Source of the DNA: a virus
IMG/VR virus record: IMGVR_UViG_3300042396_000673
Location: 1-42,920 of that record
Reading direction: 5' to 3' (one strand)
DNA: 42,920 nt
A program made the position numbers and the translations under genes. This document shows positions 21,830-30,249 of this stretch, in pieces (position 1 is the first letter of the stretch; every line of letters begins with the position of its first letter). The notes beneath the pieces were generated by a model, which did not search any database, had not been told where the DNA came from, and saw only the letters and a program-made list of their open reading frames with translations.

Positions 21830-24800
21830 TTAGTCTCCGATCCCGACCAACTTCCGTTCTTGCTGCATTGCGTTTCTGAGGAAACGCACAATTTGCGGCA
21901 AGCACTTCGCGACATCGTTGACAAACACAACGTGCTTGTCGCCATACTGTCGCTTAAAAGCACCCTGCTGCGTACCGTGCACGCCAACAGCGAACGCATA
22001 TGTGCTGATCTTGAGGCGCTCACGTGTGAATTTGCACACGCTCGTGACATGCTTTTCAGCAGTTTCACCGCCGTAGCCAGAACCAGCTGGCAAACCGTCG
22101 GCAATTACAAACAAGTACTTCTTTTTAGCCTGATCCTCTGACAGCCGTTTTGCTACATCTTTGATAGCGTAGCCGTCGTAATTGTTGGAATGTGCACGAA
22201 TACCGCCGAGCCTGGTTAAATTTTCACCGTCGCGCGGCGTATAGTGCTCAAAAATAGTCATTGAGTCGGCACCAAACTCATTAGCAGTGTGACCGTAAAC
22301 ATACAAACGCACTCCCGCGATCTTTCTGACCGCCTCGGCGAGCATAATGCAGATGTCACGGGCACTGTTGATTTTGGGGCCTGACATGCTACCAGACTGG
22401 TCAACGAGTAAACCGACTGCCACGTCGGGCAGTTTGCTTATCGTCTTTTGCGACCAGATATGTTCGCAGTCGTAATCCAACTTATGCAGGCTGCCCTCGT
22501 CGAGATCGCCGGACAATAAGCCGTGAACTTCAACGCTGCGGCGGCCCGCCTGGAACTGCAATGCACTCCGAATACGTGCAATAGCGTTTTTGTTTTTCGT
22601 ACGTACGATTTGCACAGTCTTTTGGCTGTCACCGAGGCGACCACTTTCTTCGCGCACCCGTGCCTTTGGTTTTGTAGAATCGCTGTTGTTTAAATACGCA
22701 ACATACTCTTCTTCTTGGGCGTTGCTGGCCTCGTCATTAACGTGACCGATAGCGTCGCCAGTCAAAACCTTGGTCTTAGCCTCAACCTTTTCGCCGAACA
22801 AACCACCGTCAACCGGACTAAATGCCGCATGTGCGGCCCCCATCTTTTCATTAACGTTTTCCGCGGTCTTTTCTGCAGCACTGCTGTCTTTGGCGGAACC
22901 CCTGAGCGTATTCAATGCCCGAATTAACTTTTCCATCGTATCTAGGTCGAGCTTGGGCGCGGCTATCGCGTTACGGCGCTCTATCGGTTCCAGCCCGCTT
23001 AACTTTGACAGAAAGCCGCCCGACAGCGTCTCAAGCAACTGTGCGAGAAATCCAACGTCGGAGATTGCCTCGTGGCCCATGGTATTTTCTACGGCCACGG
23101 GCACAGCCGCTGATTTAGGCAGGTCATCATGTTGCATCGCCTGGCTCAACTCGCGAACCAAGTTCCGCAGCAGTCCACTAGTGTGCAACTCATAGTTGTC
23201 ATAAAACGTATGTGCAGCACGACTATTAAGTGCCGACATTACGGATCTGACTGCGTTAAGCTGTGTTACCAGTTTGTCTGACGTACGACACTCCGCGACA
23301 AGATTCTCAGAATGCTCGATGCGCGGCAGATTGTCTTTGATTGTCTGAATATAAGTGGAAACACCCTCAATAAGTTTATTTAACAACGCTGTTGCACACA
23401 CTTTTTCGCCGTGTAACGTGGGGCCGGCCGCAACGTCATTTCGCAGTTTTTCAAGTTTTGCTTGAATCTCTACGAACTTTTCTCGCTGGGTTTCAAAATG
23501 AGTTTTTGCCCCGTGAATTGCCTCTTGAACTTCTGTCTTGTTTGGGCCGTGAAGCGTCTTAGCTGCGGCTTTTGCCTTTTTAACAAGATCTTCTAGCAGG
23601 CTTTGGACTTTTTCGACGTCCTTTTCGGTCGGCGCTGTACTCATTAATTCGGCGTGCAGTTTATCGAGATTCGGTACAAACTCGCGAGCTTCTGCCACAC
23701 CCGCTTTTTCCAAAGCCTCTATTGCCTGCGGCCGAGCCTGCAGCGCGTAGGCTATTTGATGCCGCAGCGTGTCAACGGTTGAACGCTTGGCGGCGGGGGT
23801 GAGATGCTCGTCGGCACAACTAGACTTAACACTTTCAAGCTGCTTATCGAGCGACTTAATCGCTTTGATTAACTGCTCAATAGACTGCTCACCACGCGCC
23901 TTGCTGCCTGCCCGTGCCAACAATTCTTCTTGCTCGTTGCTTTTTGCCAACCCGTTGCGCTGCTGCTCTGCAATATCGCCCATACCCTCGCCGAGACAGG
24001 TCAGCATATCCTTCATTGCACTGGCACCAGTACTCGTCTTACTCTGCTCTTCTTGTGCCTGCTTGAACATATCCTGCAGGGCGTTTTCAATATCGCCTGC
24101 GGGGGCATCTTCGTTTTCTTTATGCAACAAATCGCTGATGTCGTGTACAAGCTTCTGACACGTCTCAAGCAAGTTTGCCGGCTCGACCTCGGCACCCAAA
24201 TGCTTTGACGCGAGTTCGGCTACTTGCTCTGGAATGGCTAGCGGGTCCTCATCAGCGATCATGTTGTAAGCCAGCCGGCCTACAATCGCTTCTAACGACG
24301 GTTCTGCCTTTTCCAGGTTTTCACGTACCGTAATAAACTTTTTCGCGTGACGCACGAAGTAGGGCGCGAAACCACCCCAGTCTGACACCACCGTACGGCG
24401 AGCCAGCCGCGTGAGCATGCTTTTTGCAAGCATTCCAGCCAGGTAGTACTCGGTTGTAGCGAGTGCCATTTTCTTGGCGTCTAACTTGCTAAAATTTGCG
24501 TCATTTGCGAAAAATTCTTTGGCCGCGTGAAAGCCAATCAATTGCAGACCTGTGCCGTTAATTGGTCCCAGCACGTCAGGAGTGATATCCTGCGAAATCT
24601 GCACACGAAGCAATACAAACCCTGTAAGTGCGTCGACAATCGCGTCTTCGACTTCGGCCGTATCGCTCGCCAGCAGGTCGTCGGGCGACACAAAAACGAC
24701 ACGCTGTTTGTTGTCGTTTAATGCGTCGGTGACGCCGTTGCTGTCAGAGCCCTGGCTAAACTGCACAGCAAATGACGTCTTATTTTGACCAGTCTTATCG

Positions 24801-25252
24801 ACAATCGTATTGGCACTGCGTGTCAGGTTGCGCAGTGCACGGATCGCCTTGTTCTGTGCGTCGCTGTCTGTACCGTAAGCAAATGACGTACGACTAGAAA
24901 ACGTCGAACGAAACAAGCTAGAAGGCGAGTAATCGACATTGCGACTATATCGAAAACTGTTTCGGCGATACCAGTCCATGTCCGAATCGTCAAACGACTC
25001 GCTGTAACTGTAGCCGCTGTATCCGTATCCGCCGTAATCAGAACCCGCGCGATCATCGGCAGCATAATCGCCGTAAGAGGAATAACCGCCTGACTTTTCA
25101 GTGTGAAAACCAATTGGTCCGTGTTCGTCGCCGTCGTCTTCAATAGATCGATAATCTGGATTTGGCCGAGGACCGCGAGGCTTCTTAGCCTCGTCGGTAT
25201 CCTTTTCGGCTTCGTAGTTGCCCCACAGAGACTTCCACTTTTTATCTGCCAT
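21830..25252 (-). CDS. Giant CobT-like VWA-domain protein (1140 aa)
   Basis: The C-terminal 200 residues form a von Willebrand A domain: VGLLVDQSGSMSGPK (near residue 950) is the MIDAS DxSxS, with YVYGHTANEF and VIADGLPAG further on, as in cobaltochelatase CobT. The N-terminal 120 residues are Gly/Tyr/Ser/Asp-rich and probably disordered. The middle 600 residues are helical and Lys/Glu-rich. It follows the MoxR ATPase gene by three bases, so the two probably work as a MoxR-VWA machine that remodels or inserts metal into a target. It is much larger than the cellular CobT (about 600 aa). Confidence 0.87.
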   Translation of the reverse strand: MADKKWKSLWGNYEAEKDTDEAKKPRGPRPNPDYRSIEDDGDEHGPIGFHTEKSGGYSSYGDYAADDRAGSDYGGYGYSGYSYSESFDDSDMDWYRRNSFRYSRNVDYSPSSLFRSTFSSRTSFAYGTDSDAQNKAIRALRNLTRSANTIVDKTGQNKTSFAVQFSQGSDSNGVTDALNDNKQRVVFVSPDDLLASDTAEVEDAIVDALTGFVLLRVQISQDITPDVLGPINGTGLQLIGFHAAKEFFANDANFSKLDAKKMALATTEYYLAGMLAKSMLTRLARRTVVSDWGGFAPYFVRHAKKFITVRENLEKAEPSLEAIVGRLAYNMIADEDPLAIPEQVAELASKHLGAEVEPANLLETCQKLVHDISDLLHKENEDAPAGDIENALQDMFKQAQEEQSKTSTGASAMKDMLTCLGEGMGDIAEQQRNGLAKSNEQEELLARAGSKARGEQSIEQLIKAIKSLDKQLESVKSSCADEHLTPAAKRSTVDTLRHQIAYALQARPQAIEALEKAGVAEAREFVPNLDKLHAELMSTAPTEKDVEKVQSLLEDLVKKAKAAAKTLHGPNKTEVQEAIHGAKTHFETQREKFVEIQAKLEKLRNDVAAGPTLHGEKVCATALLNKLIEGVSTYIQTIKDNLPRIEHSENLVAECRTSDKLVTQLNAVRSVMSALNSRAAHTFYDNYELHTSGLLRNLVRELSQAMQHDDLPKSAAVPVAVENTMGHEAISDVGFLAQLLETLSGGFLSKLSGLEPIERRNAIAAPKLDLDTMEKLIRALNTLRGSAKDSSAAEKTAENVNEKMGAAHAAFSPVDGGLFGEKVEAKTKVLTGDAIGHVNDEASNAQEEEYVAYLNNSDSTKPKARVREESGRLGDSQKTVQIVRTKNKNAIARIRSALQFQAGRRSVEVHGLLSGDLDEGSLHKLDYDCEHIWSQKTISKLPDVAVGLLVDQSGSMSGPKINSARDICIMLAEAVRKIAGVRLYVYGHTANEFGADSMTIFEHYTPRDGENLTRLGGIRAHSNNYDGYAIKDVAKRLSEDQAKKKYLFVIADGLPAGSGYGGETAEKHVTSVCKFTRERLKISTYAFAVGVHGTQQGAFKRQYGDKHVVFVNDVAKCLPQIVRFLRNAMQQERKLVGIGD

Positions 25253-25255
25253 TAA

Positions 25256-26719
25256 TTAGGCTCCCTTGCTGGTCGCCGCCGCCTGGGCCGCGATCAGGTC
25301 ACCAAACTTGCCCTGAATAATGCTCTGCACCTTGACGCGCTCGGAATCGTCGTCGCCTTCGGGAGAGAAATGGTTTGTGATTGTAAACTGCAGGGTGTCA
25401 ACGCCGCCCAGCACAAAGTCGTGGGCTGCCGCGATCAACTGCCGGGTAGACAGGCTTTCCGTCAGCGTAGCCGACAGTCCAGTCGAATCTTGCCGGATCT
25501 TGTTAGCCATCTGTACGAGCCGCGACGCAATGTCCTTGGTTACGCCAGTACGGTTAACAAGCAACTTTACCTCGTCGCTTTCGGCAAGATACGTCAGTTC
25601 GACGGCACGCGGGAAACGATCTCGAATCGCACGGTCGAGTGCCGACGTACCGGTATAGCCGGCGCCCTCGTTCATCGACGCAAAGAACACCGTACCCGGC
25701 CCGACGATGATCTTGTCGCCCTTCTCCTCAAGGTATGTAAACCGGCGGGCGTCCAGAATCGGCATCAACGTATTGAGCAGATTCGGATTTGCACGGTTAA
25801 GCTCGTCGAGCAGGATGACGTGGTTGCCGTTCTGCACCGCACGCACAAACTGCGACTCATGCCAGAACACGGTGCCCTCGCGGGCAGACTTGTACCCGAA
25901 CCAGTCGCGAGCCTCACGGAGATTAGCGCAGTCCATGATCAGCAGCGGCCGATCGTGTCGGGCTGCAAACTGGATGGCCAGTTCAGTCTTACCGCAACCA
26001 TGTGGTCCGATAAGATTAACATTTTGCGGGCACTTTTTGCTGGACGTTTCCAGAATTCCAAACAGGCGCTCGATTTGCGGGTTAATGATGTACGTCGTGT
26101 CAGACTTCGGATAAAAGACGCCGTGCTCTTCGTCCTTTTCCTTTTCGGCTTCCGCACTAACCACACCGAGCTTTGGAGACTCCTTGGTCATCCGGGCGAA
26201 GCCGTAATCGTTACCCGCAACCGGCGTTCCAAACGACATTTCGGCCGCCTTCTCTGCGGCGGCAATTGCCTTGGGGTGACCGTTAATGAACCAGCCGTAC
26301 TTTCGCTCGTTCATGATCGAGTTCACAGCCCGCTTGTTCAAGTTAATAACAGCCACTGCACGACCCATCCAGTCAGAACCTGGGCAGCCGTCGGCAGCGT
26401 TGAATTCGTCTACAAGTGCCTGAAGGGAGTTACGCTGTTTCTCCCACATCGAGCCGGACAGCGTATCGATCATCGCGACGAGCACGCCATAGGCGACCGA
26501 TTCGCCGGACACTGCGTCGCTATCAGAGGCAGACCCGTTCTCGATTACCCAGTCCTTTAACTTCTTGGCAGTCGTGCCTTCAGCGCTGATAAGTTCGTTT
26601 GGAACAACGCTGACAGCCACTTCAATATCTTCGCGGTTATAGTGATTCGCGGCCATACGACCACGGTTGCTCGGCATAAAACCAACAGCGTCAGCGTCTT
26701 CGTTCACGTACAGGTACAT
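25256..26719 (-). CDS. MoxR/CobS-type AAA+ ATPase (487 aa)
   Basis: The Walker A LIGPHGCGKTEL (residues 236-247), Walker B VILLDELNRA (301-310), sensor-like FFASMNEGAGYTG and the ALDRAIRDRFPRAV arginine-finger region are those of MoxR and CobS. The first 200 residues form a separate unknown domain. MoxR ATPases act as chaperones with VWA partners; the partner gene is directly downstream. In phages, cobS/cobT-like pairs have been annotated as porphyrin genes by homology only, so a chaperone role is at least as likely as cobalamin synthesis. Confidence 0.92.
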   Translation of the reverse strand: MYLYVNEDADAVGFMPSNRGRMAANHYNREDIEVAVSVVPNELISAEGTTAKKLKDWVIENGSASDSDAVSGESVAYGVLVAMIDTLSGSMWEKQRNSLQALVDEFNAADGCPGSDWMGRAVAVINLNKRAVNSIMNERKYGWFINGHPKAIAAAEKAAEMSFGTPVAGNDYGFARMTKESPKLGVVSAEAEKEKDEEHGVFYPKSDTTYIINPQIERLFGILETSSKKCPQNVNLIGPHGCGKTELAIQFAARHDRPLLIMDCANLREARDWFGYKSAREGTVFWHESQFVRAVQNGNHVILLDELNRANPNLLNTLMPILDARRFTYLEEKGDKIIVGPGTVFFASMNEGAGYTGTSALDRAIRDRFPRAVELTYLAESDEVKLLVNRTGVTKDIASRLVQMANKIRQDSTGLSATLTESLSTRQLIAAAHDFVLGGVDTLQFTITNHFSPEGDDDSERVKVQSIIQGKFGDLIAAQAAATSKGA

Positions 26720-26722
26720 GCG

Positions 26723-27031
26723 TTATTTCTTTTTCTTGTTTTGTTTATGCTCTTGAATGGCACAAACAATAGTGTTTTCAAAATCTTCCGGCGCAATGTA
26801 GTCGGCGCCGTTGAAATAATCTAAGACGTGTTGTGCCGTTTCTCGGTCAAACATGTCTTTAAACAACTTTACACCGCTGGCGGTTTCCAGGCGGTATTCG
26901 GTGATGTCGTGGAGGGTCACGACCTCTGGAATAGCGACAACGTCTTTGTACGCCTCACGCAATTGAAATAATGCGTCTAAGGCGTCCAAAATACGTTCTT
27001 TGTCCTCGACGTATTTTTGGTCTGTGCTCAT
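26723..27031 (-). CDS. Hypothetical protein (102 aa)
   Basis: A helical acidic chain (MSTDQKYVEDKERILDALDA) with a beta-rich centre (HDITEYRLETASGVKLF) and a Lys-rich end (EHKQNKKKK). It ends three bases before the MoxR gene start, so it is likely the first gene of that operon. No strong ribosome binding site is visible. No family recognised. Confidence 0.65.
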   Translation of the reverse strand: MSTDQKYVEDKERILDALDALFQLREAYKDVVAIPEVVTLHDITEYRLETASGVKLFKDMFDRETAQHVLDYFNGADYIAPEDFENTIVCAIQEHKQNKKKK

Positions 27032-27054
27032 TTAATGGGCGGCACGGCCGGCAT

Positions 27055-27105
27055 CGGCCAGCATAGCCGAAGCGAGAGAGAACCTCAAATACCGCGTGCT
27101 GGCCG
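27055..27105. repeat. 9-bp inverted repeat upstream of the MoxR operon
   Basis: CGGCCAGCA (27055-27063) and TGCTGGCCG (27097-27105) are separated by 33 bases in the 118-base gap 27032-27149. They could form a hairpin in the leader of the MoxR operon or an operator. No gene is visible in the gap. Confidence 0.3.
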
Positions 27106-27149
27106 GGCATAAACGCCTCGACCAGCGACGCGGCTTTGGGCTAAGAGGC

Positions 27150-27929
27150 TCAGAGAACGTCGGTCAGCTGCTGGTGCAGCTCCAAGACGTTACGTGCCTC
27201 TTCGTACGAATCGCCGCAGGCGGCGATAAATGCCTTTGCCGCTCGCAGATGAGCGACAGGCAGGGAGTCAGTGGTGTCGGCCGCGGGACGCACCTTATTG
27301 GCTGGCCGCTTCAGTTCCACGCCTTTGCGTGTGCTTACGGCAGCACGGTGCTGCTCGGCGGTTTCAGCCGCCTTGGTCTTCCGCGGGTTACGACCCTTGG
27401 CACTAACGCCCGCCTTCTTTAAAAGCTGGCTTACTTGTGCTGGGCTAACCTTAACGCCCTTCTTCGTGAGTGCGTTAACAATGTCAACGCCGCGGAGAGA
27501 TTCGCCAGCGGCGTTGCGCCGGTCAATCTCGTCACGGACGTAATCGGACATGCTCTTCTTCTTCTTATCAGCCATGGCAGTAACTACCCTCGTGGTCTTA
27601 CTTGGTTCTTCGTCGGCGTCCACAGCGGAGTCGACCTCTTCGTCATCTTCCTCGTCGGCGTCGTCGCCGGTTTCGGAATCGAATCCGTCAGCGTCGTCAT
27701 CGGCGCTGTCGTCTTCAACGTCATCACTTACCGCGGAACCAACAAGCTCAGCATCAGTGGGCTCGTCTTCGAGTTCCGCGTCGACGTCCGAGTCGATCTC
27801 ATCATCAGGCAACATCCGTGTTTCCTTTTCCTTTGAAGTTTTTAGGGCTGGCGCCGGGCGGTTGCCAAGCGGTTTTCCCCAAAGATTTGCCGGGTTAATA
27901 ATTTCTCCGGCTTCTACCTTTTTGGACAT
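27150..27929 (-). CDS. Acidic protein with planctomycete-style HTH and C-terminal helix module (259 aa)
   Basis: Residues about 40-108 are almost all Asp/Glu/Ser (SDVDAELEDEPTDAE onwards). After a short basic linker, SLRGVDIVNALTKKGVKVSP and AQVSQLLKKAGVS form a winged-helix or HTH unit like the KPxEVVxALxxxGxxVSxxLVS proteins frequent in planctomycetes. The C-terminal LPVAHLRAAKAFIAACGDS also matches those proteins. It probably binds DNA, with the acidic region masking it or contacting partners. A promoter-like sequence lies upstream. Confidence 0.72.
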   Translation of the reverse strand: MSKKVEAGEIINPANLWGKPLGNRPAPALKTSKEKETRMLPDDEIDSDVDAELEDEPTDAELVGSAVSDDVEDDSADDDADGFDSETGDDADEEDDEEVDSAVDADEEPSKTTRVVTAMADKKKKSMSDYVRDEIDRRNAAGESLRGVDIVNALTKKGVKVSPAQVSQLLKKAGVSAKGRNPRKTKAAETAEQHRAAVSTRKGVELKRPANKVRPAADTTDSLPVAHLRAAKAFIAACGDSYEEARNVLELHQQLTDVL

Positions 27930-27968
27930 GACTACTCCTTGTTGCCGTCGGCAATGCCGACAACATCT

Positions 27969-27996
27969 ACAATAGACCCAGAAAAACAGAAATCAA
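27969..27996 (-). promoter_or_regulatory. Candidate promoter for the acidic HTH gene
   Basis: On the minus strand TTGATT and TATTGT are 16 bases apart, about 40 bases before the ATG. GTCGGC occurs repeatedly nearby, twice around AAAATTT just upstream and again in a GTCGGC/GCCGAC inverted repeat in the leader, as an operator might. AAGGAG precedes the ATG. Unproven. Confidence 0.3.
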
Positions 27997-28021
27997 TAGC
28001 CGACAAATTTTGCCGACTAGA

Positions 28022-28501
28022 TTAGCGATTTGAAGCAGCAACAAGGGCTCTAAGTGCTTCAAACGTACTGGTCGTTTGCACTACTTGTTGCTGCGGTGGC
28101 GGTACGGGCGTTGGTACCGGAAGGTTAGACGCCGTCGGTGCCCGACTGGCGGCGACATTCGGCGGGGCACCGCAATTTTCTGTACGCAGCAAGTCTTTGT
28201 TCAGATGCGGCCACAGTTCCATTGAGTGGATCGCCCCGAGCAGATTCCAGGCTGCATGTGCCAAATGTTCTTCACTGCGGTCACCGCCAAGAAAATTGTA
28301 TATGTGTGCGATTGCGTGATTCAGCATGTCAGTAACCGGCATGCCGTTCTCCCAGTTGCCGGCCCCAAATTTTTCCGCACCTTCAGCATACGTGCGTGCT
28401 AGAGCCCGCAGCCCAATCGGCGAAATCAAATCGTAGCGTACGTTATCGCAATCAGCACTTCGAACAGCGCCGGTGTCGTATTCATGACGATTATTGCTCA
28501 T
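28022..28501 (-). CDS. dATP/dGTP diphosphohydrolase-like (MazZ/DUF5664-type) protein (159 aa)
   Basis: The start MSNNRHEYDTG at 28501 overlaps the upstream stop by 11 bases. RYDLISPIGLRALARTYAEG, KFGAGNW, NHAIAHIYNFLGGD and HLAHAAWNLLGAI match the dATP/dGTP diphosphohydrolase N-terminal domain (RxDLIP...YxxGAxKYGxxNW...HLAHAAWN). The E and D side chains bind magnesium in this all-helical fold. A Pro-rich linker ends the protein. Such enzymes adjust dNTP pools and, in some phages, support 2-aminoadenine DNA; no PurZ or DpoZ gene is seen here. Confidence 0.83.
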   Translation of the reverse strand: MSNNRHEYDTGAVRSADCDNVRYDLISPIGLRALARTYAEGAEKFGAGNWENGMPVTDMLNHAIAHIYNFLGGDRSEEHLAHAAWNLLGAIHSMELWPHLNKDLLRTENCGAPPNVAASRAPTASNLPVPTPVPPPQQQVVQTTSTFEALRALVAASNR

Positions 28502-28799
28502 CGTGAGTCTCTGCGACGAAGGAGAAATAAAACCTGGGTGTATCAAGAAACAGCACTGTACCACGCTGGCCGTCTTTTTTACGGATTACGTAAACGTACG
28601 GTGCATCGAAAAAGGCGACCTCGAATATTTTTAGCAGTTCTTCGTCGGTCCACACTTCATCGGCGTACGCGTTTTCCAGCAGTGTCCGTATTTCGCCGCG
28701 CTCATACCTGCCGTATTGATGCGCCAGTATAGTTACAAGTGCCTCGCGAGAACCGGTGAACGGAATAGATATTTTTTCCGGACATTTTTTATTGCTCAT
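28491..28799 (-). CDS. Conserved small phage protein (102 aa)
   Basis: VWTDEELLKIFEVAFFDAPY and VYVIRKKDGQRGTVLFLDTP, followed by RFYFSF, fit a recurring phage family whose end reads DxxGxLxFxxxPRxYF. It overlaps genes on both sides by 11 bases. Function unknown. Confidence 0.7.
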   Translation of the reverse strand: MSNKKCPEKISIPFTGSREALVTILAHQYGRYERGEIRTLLENAYADEVWTDEELLKIFEVAFFDAPYVYVIRKKDGQRGTVLFLDTPRFYFSFVAETHDEQ

Positions 28800-29193
28800 T
28801 ACGCTGTTGTTCGTCAGTGGGCTGATTTAATGCATTTAATTGATCGACTCGATCTTTAATGCGTTCTGCGAGCTCGGCGGCATACCGATCGAACATTTGC
28901 AATTGATTTACAAAGTCGCGTTGCACGTCTACGCTGAACGCTGCAATGCGTTTTAATAACGCTAAGAGGCCTGCGATGTACGGCGGCTGTTGCTGCCGCA
29001 ACCGCAACAGACCCGCGGGCAAGTTTTCGGGTTGGTTTGTCCAGATTGGAATGATCGCCACGCCGGCAAGTTCTGGCACTGCCGTGAGGGCTTCGACACA
29101 AAAATCATCGCAACGCTTATAGAATTCGGCGTCAAAAGGCAGACGGGCTGGTTCTATCTGATTACTCTGATCGGGTGTCGGCTGACTGTCCAT
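28789..29193 (-). CDS. Conserved phage/planctomycete protein (134 aa)
   Basis: The start MDSQPTPDQ at 29193 follows GGAGACAAT. GVAIIPIWTNQPENLPAGLL, PPYIAGLLALLKRIAAFSVD and QMFDRYAAELAERI are conserved in an uncharacterised family I associate with planctomycete phages. Two long helices dominate the second half. It overlaps the membrane-protein gene by 32 bases. Function unknown. Confidence 0.72.
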   Translation of the reverse strand: MDSQPTPDQSNQIEPARLPFDAEFYKRCDDFCVEALTAVPELAGVAIIPIWTNQPENLPAGLLRLRQQQPPYIAGLLALLKRIAAFSVDVQRDFVNQLQMFDRYAAELAERIKDRVDQLNALNQPTDEQQRNEQ

Positions 29194-29557
29194 GATTGTC
29201 TCCAAAAGGGTCTTGTACATATCGCATACGGGCTGGTAATAAGCCGTCTACGATGTTGCTCACGCGTGTTGCGGCGAGGCTGTAGATAATTAATCGTGCC
29301 GCCGCGGCCATCGTATCACCGAGCCAGACTCCCGCCAAGAGGGCGATGAAAAAATAGAATGGTACGTGATAACTCTTGCAAAACGGGCAATTCAGCAACT
29401 CAAGTAATTTGCCTTTTATCGAGTCTGGCGCTGTGACGTCTTGCACAGCCTGCGAGTACGCCCGCAAATGGTCGAATATCGAGCCTTTGTGCCAGACCTC
29501 GATCACCGCACCAGTGGCGAAAATGACAGCAATAAAATCGAGAAGTGTGAATGTCAT
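29162..29557 (-). CDS. Membrane protein, DUF1360-like (131 aa)
   Basis: The start MTFTLLDFIAVIFATGAVIE at 29557 opens with a membrane span. LLELLNCPFCKSYHVPFYFF carries a CxxC next to a second span, and LAGVWLGDTMAAAARLIIYS is a third; DUF1360 proteins have the same NCPxC feature. It is probably an inner-membrane protein that binds a metal or forms a disulfide. The ATG overlaps the previous stop as ATGA. Confidence 0.68.
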   Translation of the reverse strand: MTFTLLDFIAVIFATGAVIEVWHKGSIFDHLRAYSQAVQDVTAPDSIKGKLLELLNCPFCKSYHVPFYFFIALLAGVWLGDTMAAAARLIIYSLAATRVSNIVDGLLPARMRYVQDPFGDNHGQSADTRSE

Positions 29558-29742
29558 TGGCGTTTCTTTTGCCGGGCTTTCTTTTCGCCGCGGCTGATAG
29601 CGTTTGTGGCGGTAAGCATGAAGTACATGGCGACATAAATAGGAATTACAGCACCAGCACCAAATACCGGCCCGCACACCAAAGACGCCAGCAGCATTAG
29701 ACCAGCGAGCGTAATAAACGAATTGGTGGGACTAGAGCTCAT
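29554..29742 (-). CDS. Small two-span membrane protein (62 aa)
   Basis: Two hydrophobic stretches (FITLAGLMLLASLVCG and VIPIYVAMYFMLTATNA) are followed by a very basic tail (RGEKKARQKKRQ), suggesting both termini in the cytoplasm. It is coupled to the DUF1360-like gene by an ATGA overlap. Holin-like size and topology, but no direct evidence for that role. Confidence 0.62.
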   Translation of the reverse strand: MSSSPTNSFITLAGLMLLASLVCGPVFGAGAVIPIYVAMYFMLTATNAISRGEKKARQKKRQ

Positions 29743-29752
29743 TTAATTTGTC

Positions 29753-29995
29753 CTAGGGCGCATTGGCATCTCCATTTGGCCAGGCTTCAGTTAGGTTTGA
29801 AGTATTAACAATCGGGCTGTCGGTAACGCAGTCTATTTCTACTGGTTTAGGTGCCGGATACGGCGCCGTCAGCGTAATGTGATGCACCGGATTATCAGGG
29901 AGGTACACTTGAGGTTTCGGGCCACGGGACGTTCCCGGAAACTCGGCCTGCCGGCGATCCTGATATAGACGTGCACTTTTTCCAACTTGAGCCAT
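29753..29995 (-). CDS. Hypothetical small protein (80 aa)
   Basis: A basic, Pro-rich chain beginning MAQVGKSARLYQDRRQ, with LPDNPVHHITLTAPYPAPKP and an acidic end. The ATG follows GAAGGAG at ideal spacing. The long inverted repeat at 30011-30057 lies just upstream. No family recognised. Confidence 0.6.
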   Translation of the reverse strand: MAQVGKSARLYQDRRQAEFPGTSRGPKPQVYLPDNPVHHITLTAPYPAPKPVEIDCVTDSPIVNTSNLTEAWPNGDANAP

Positions 29996-30010
29996 GCTAT
30001 ACTCCTTCGA

Positions 30011-30057
30011 TTAAGTAGGCAGCGGGTCACCGTTTAGTATACCCGCCGCCTACTTAA
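30011..30057. repeat. Long inverted repeat (16 bp with one mismatch)
   Basis: TTAAGTAGGC and GCCTACTTAA, then one mismatch, then GCGGGT/ACCCGC, enclose a 13-base loop. Its fit between the gene starting at 29995 and the stop of the small gene at 30067 suggests a leader hairpin or processing site. No T tract follows on either strand. Confidence 0.6.
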
Positions 30058-30066
30058 ATACTCGGT

Positions 30067-30249
30067 CTACTGCTTACACAAACTTCGGTACGCATACACC
30101 GGCAACATAAGCACACCGAAAAGCACGGTCAGGATTAAGCCTCCTGTTATTATGCATAGTTCGGTGGCTATGTTTTCGAGCCACTGTAGTTCGACCGGAT
30201 CTGAGTCGTGCCGAGACGACCGATTAAACCTACGCCTACGTTTGCACAT
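30067..30249 (-). CDS. Small membrane protein divergent from the terminase (60 aa)
   Basis: A very basic N-terminus (MCKRRRRFNRSSRHDSD) is followed by one strong membrane span (CIITGGLILTVLFGVLMLPV). Its ATG at 30249 abuts the internal ATG of the terminase gene at 30250 (CATATG). A longer start at 30288 is possible but would lie inside the terminase frame. No ribosome binding site is evident. It may be a real small membrane protein or a shadow. Confidence 0.42.
   Translation of the reverse strand: MCKRRRRFNRSSRHDSDPVELQWLENIATELCIITGGLILTVLFGVLMLPVYAYRSLCKQ

Noticed and set aside
25370-26560. A 396-aa plus-strand frame opposite the MoxR gene
   Set aside because: It is antisense to a clear AAA+ protein, has no family features and no ribosome binding site; the long opening reflects codon usage on the coding strand.
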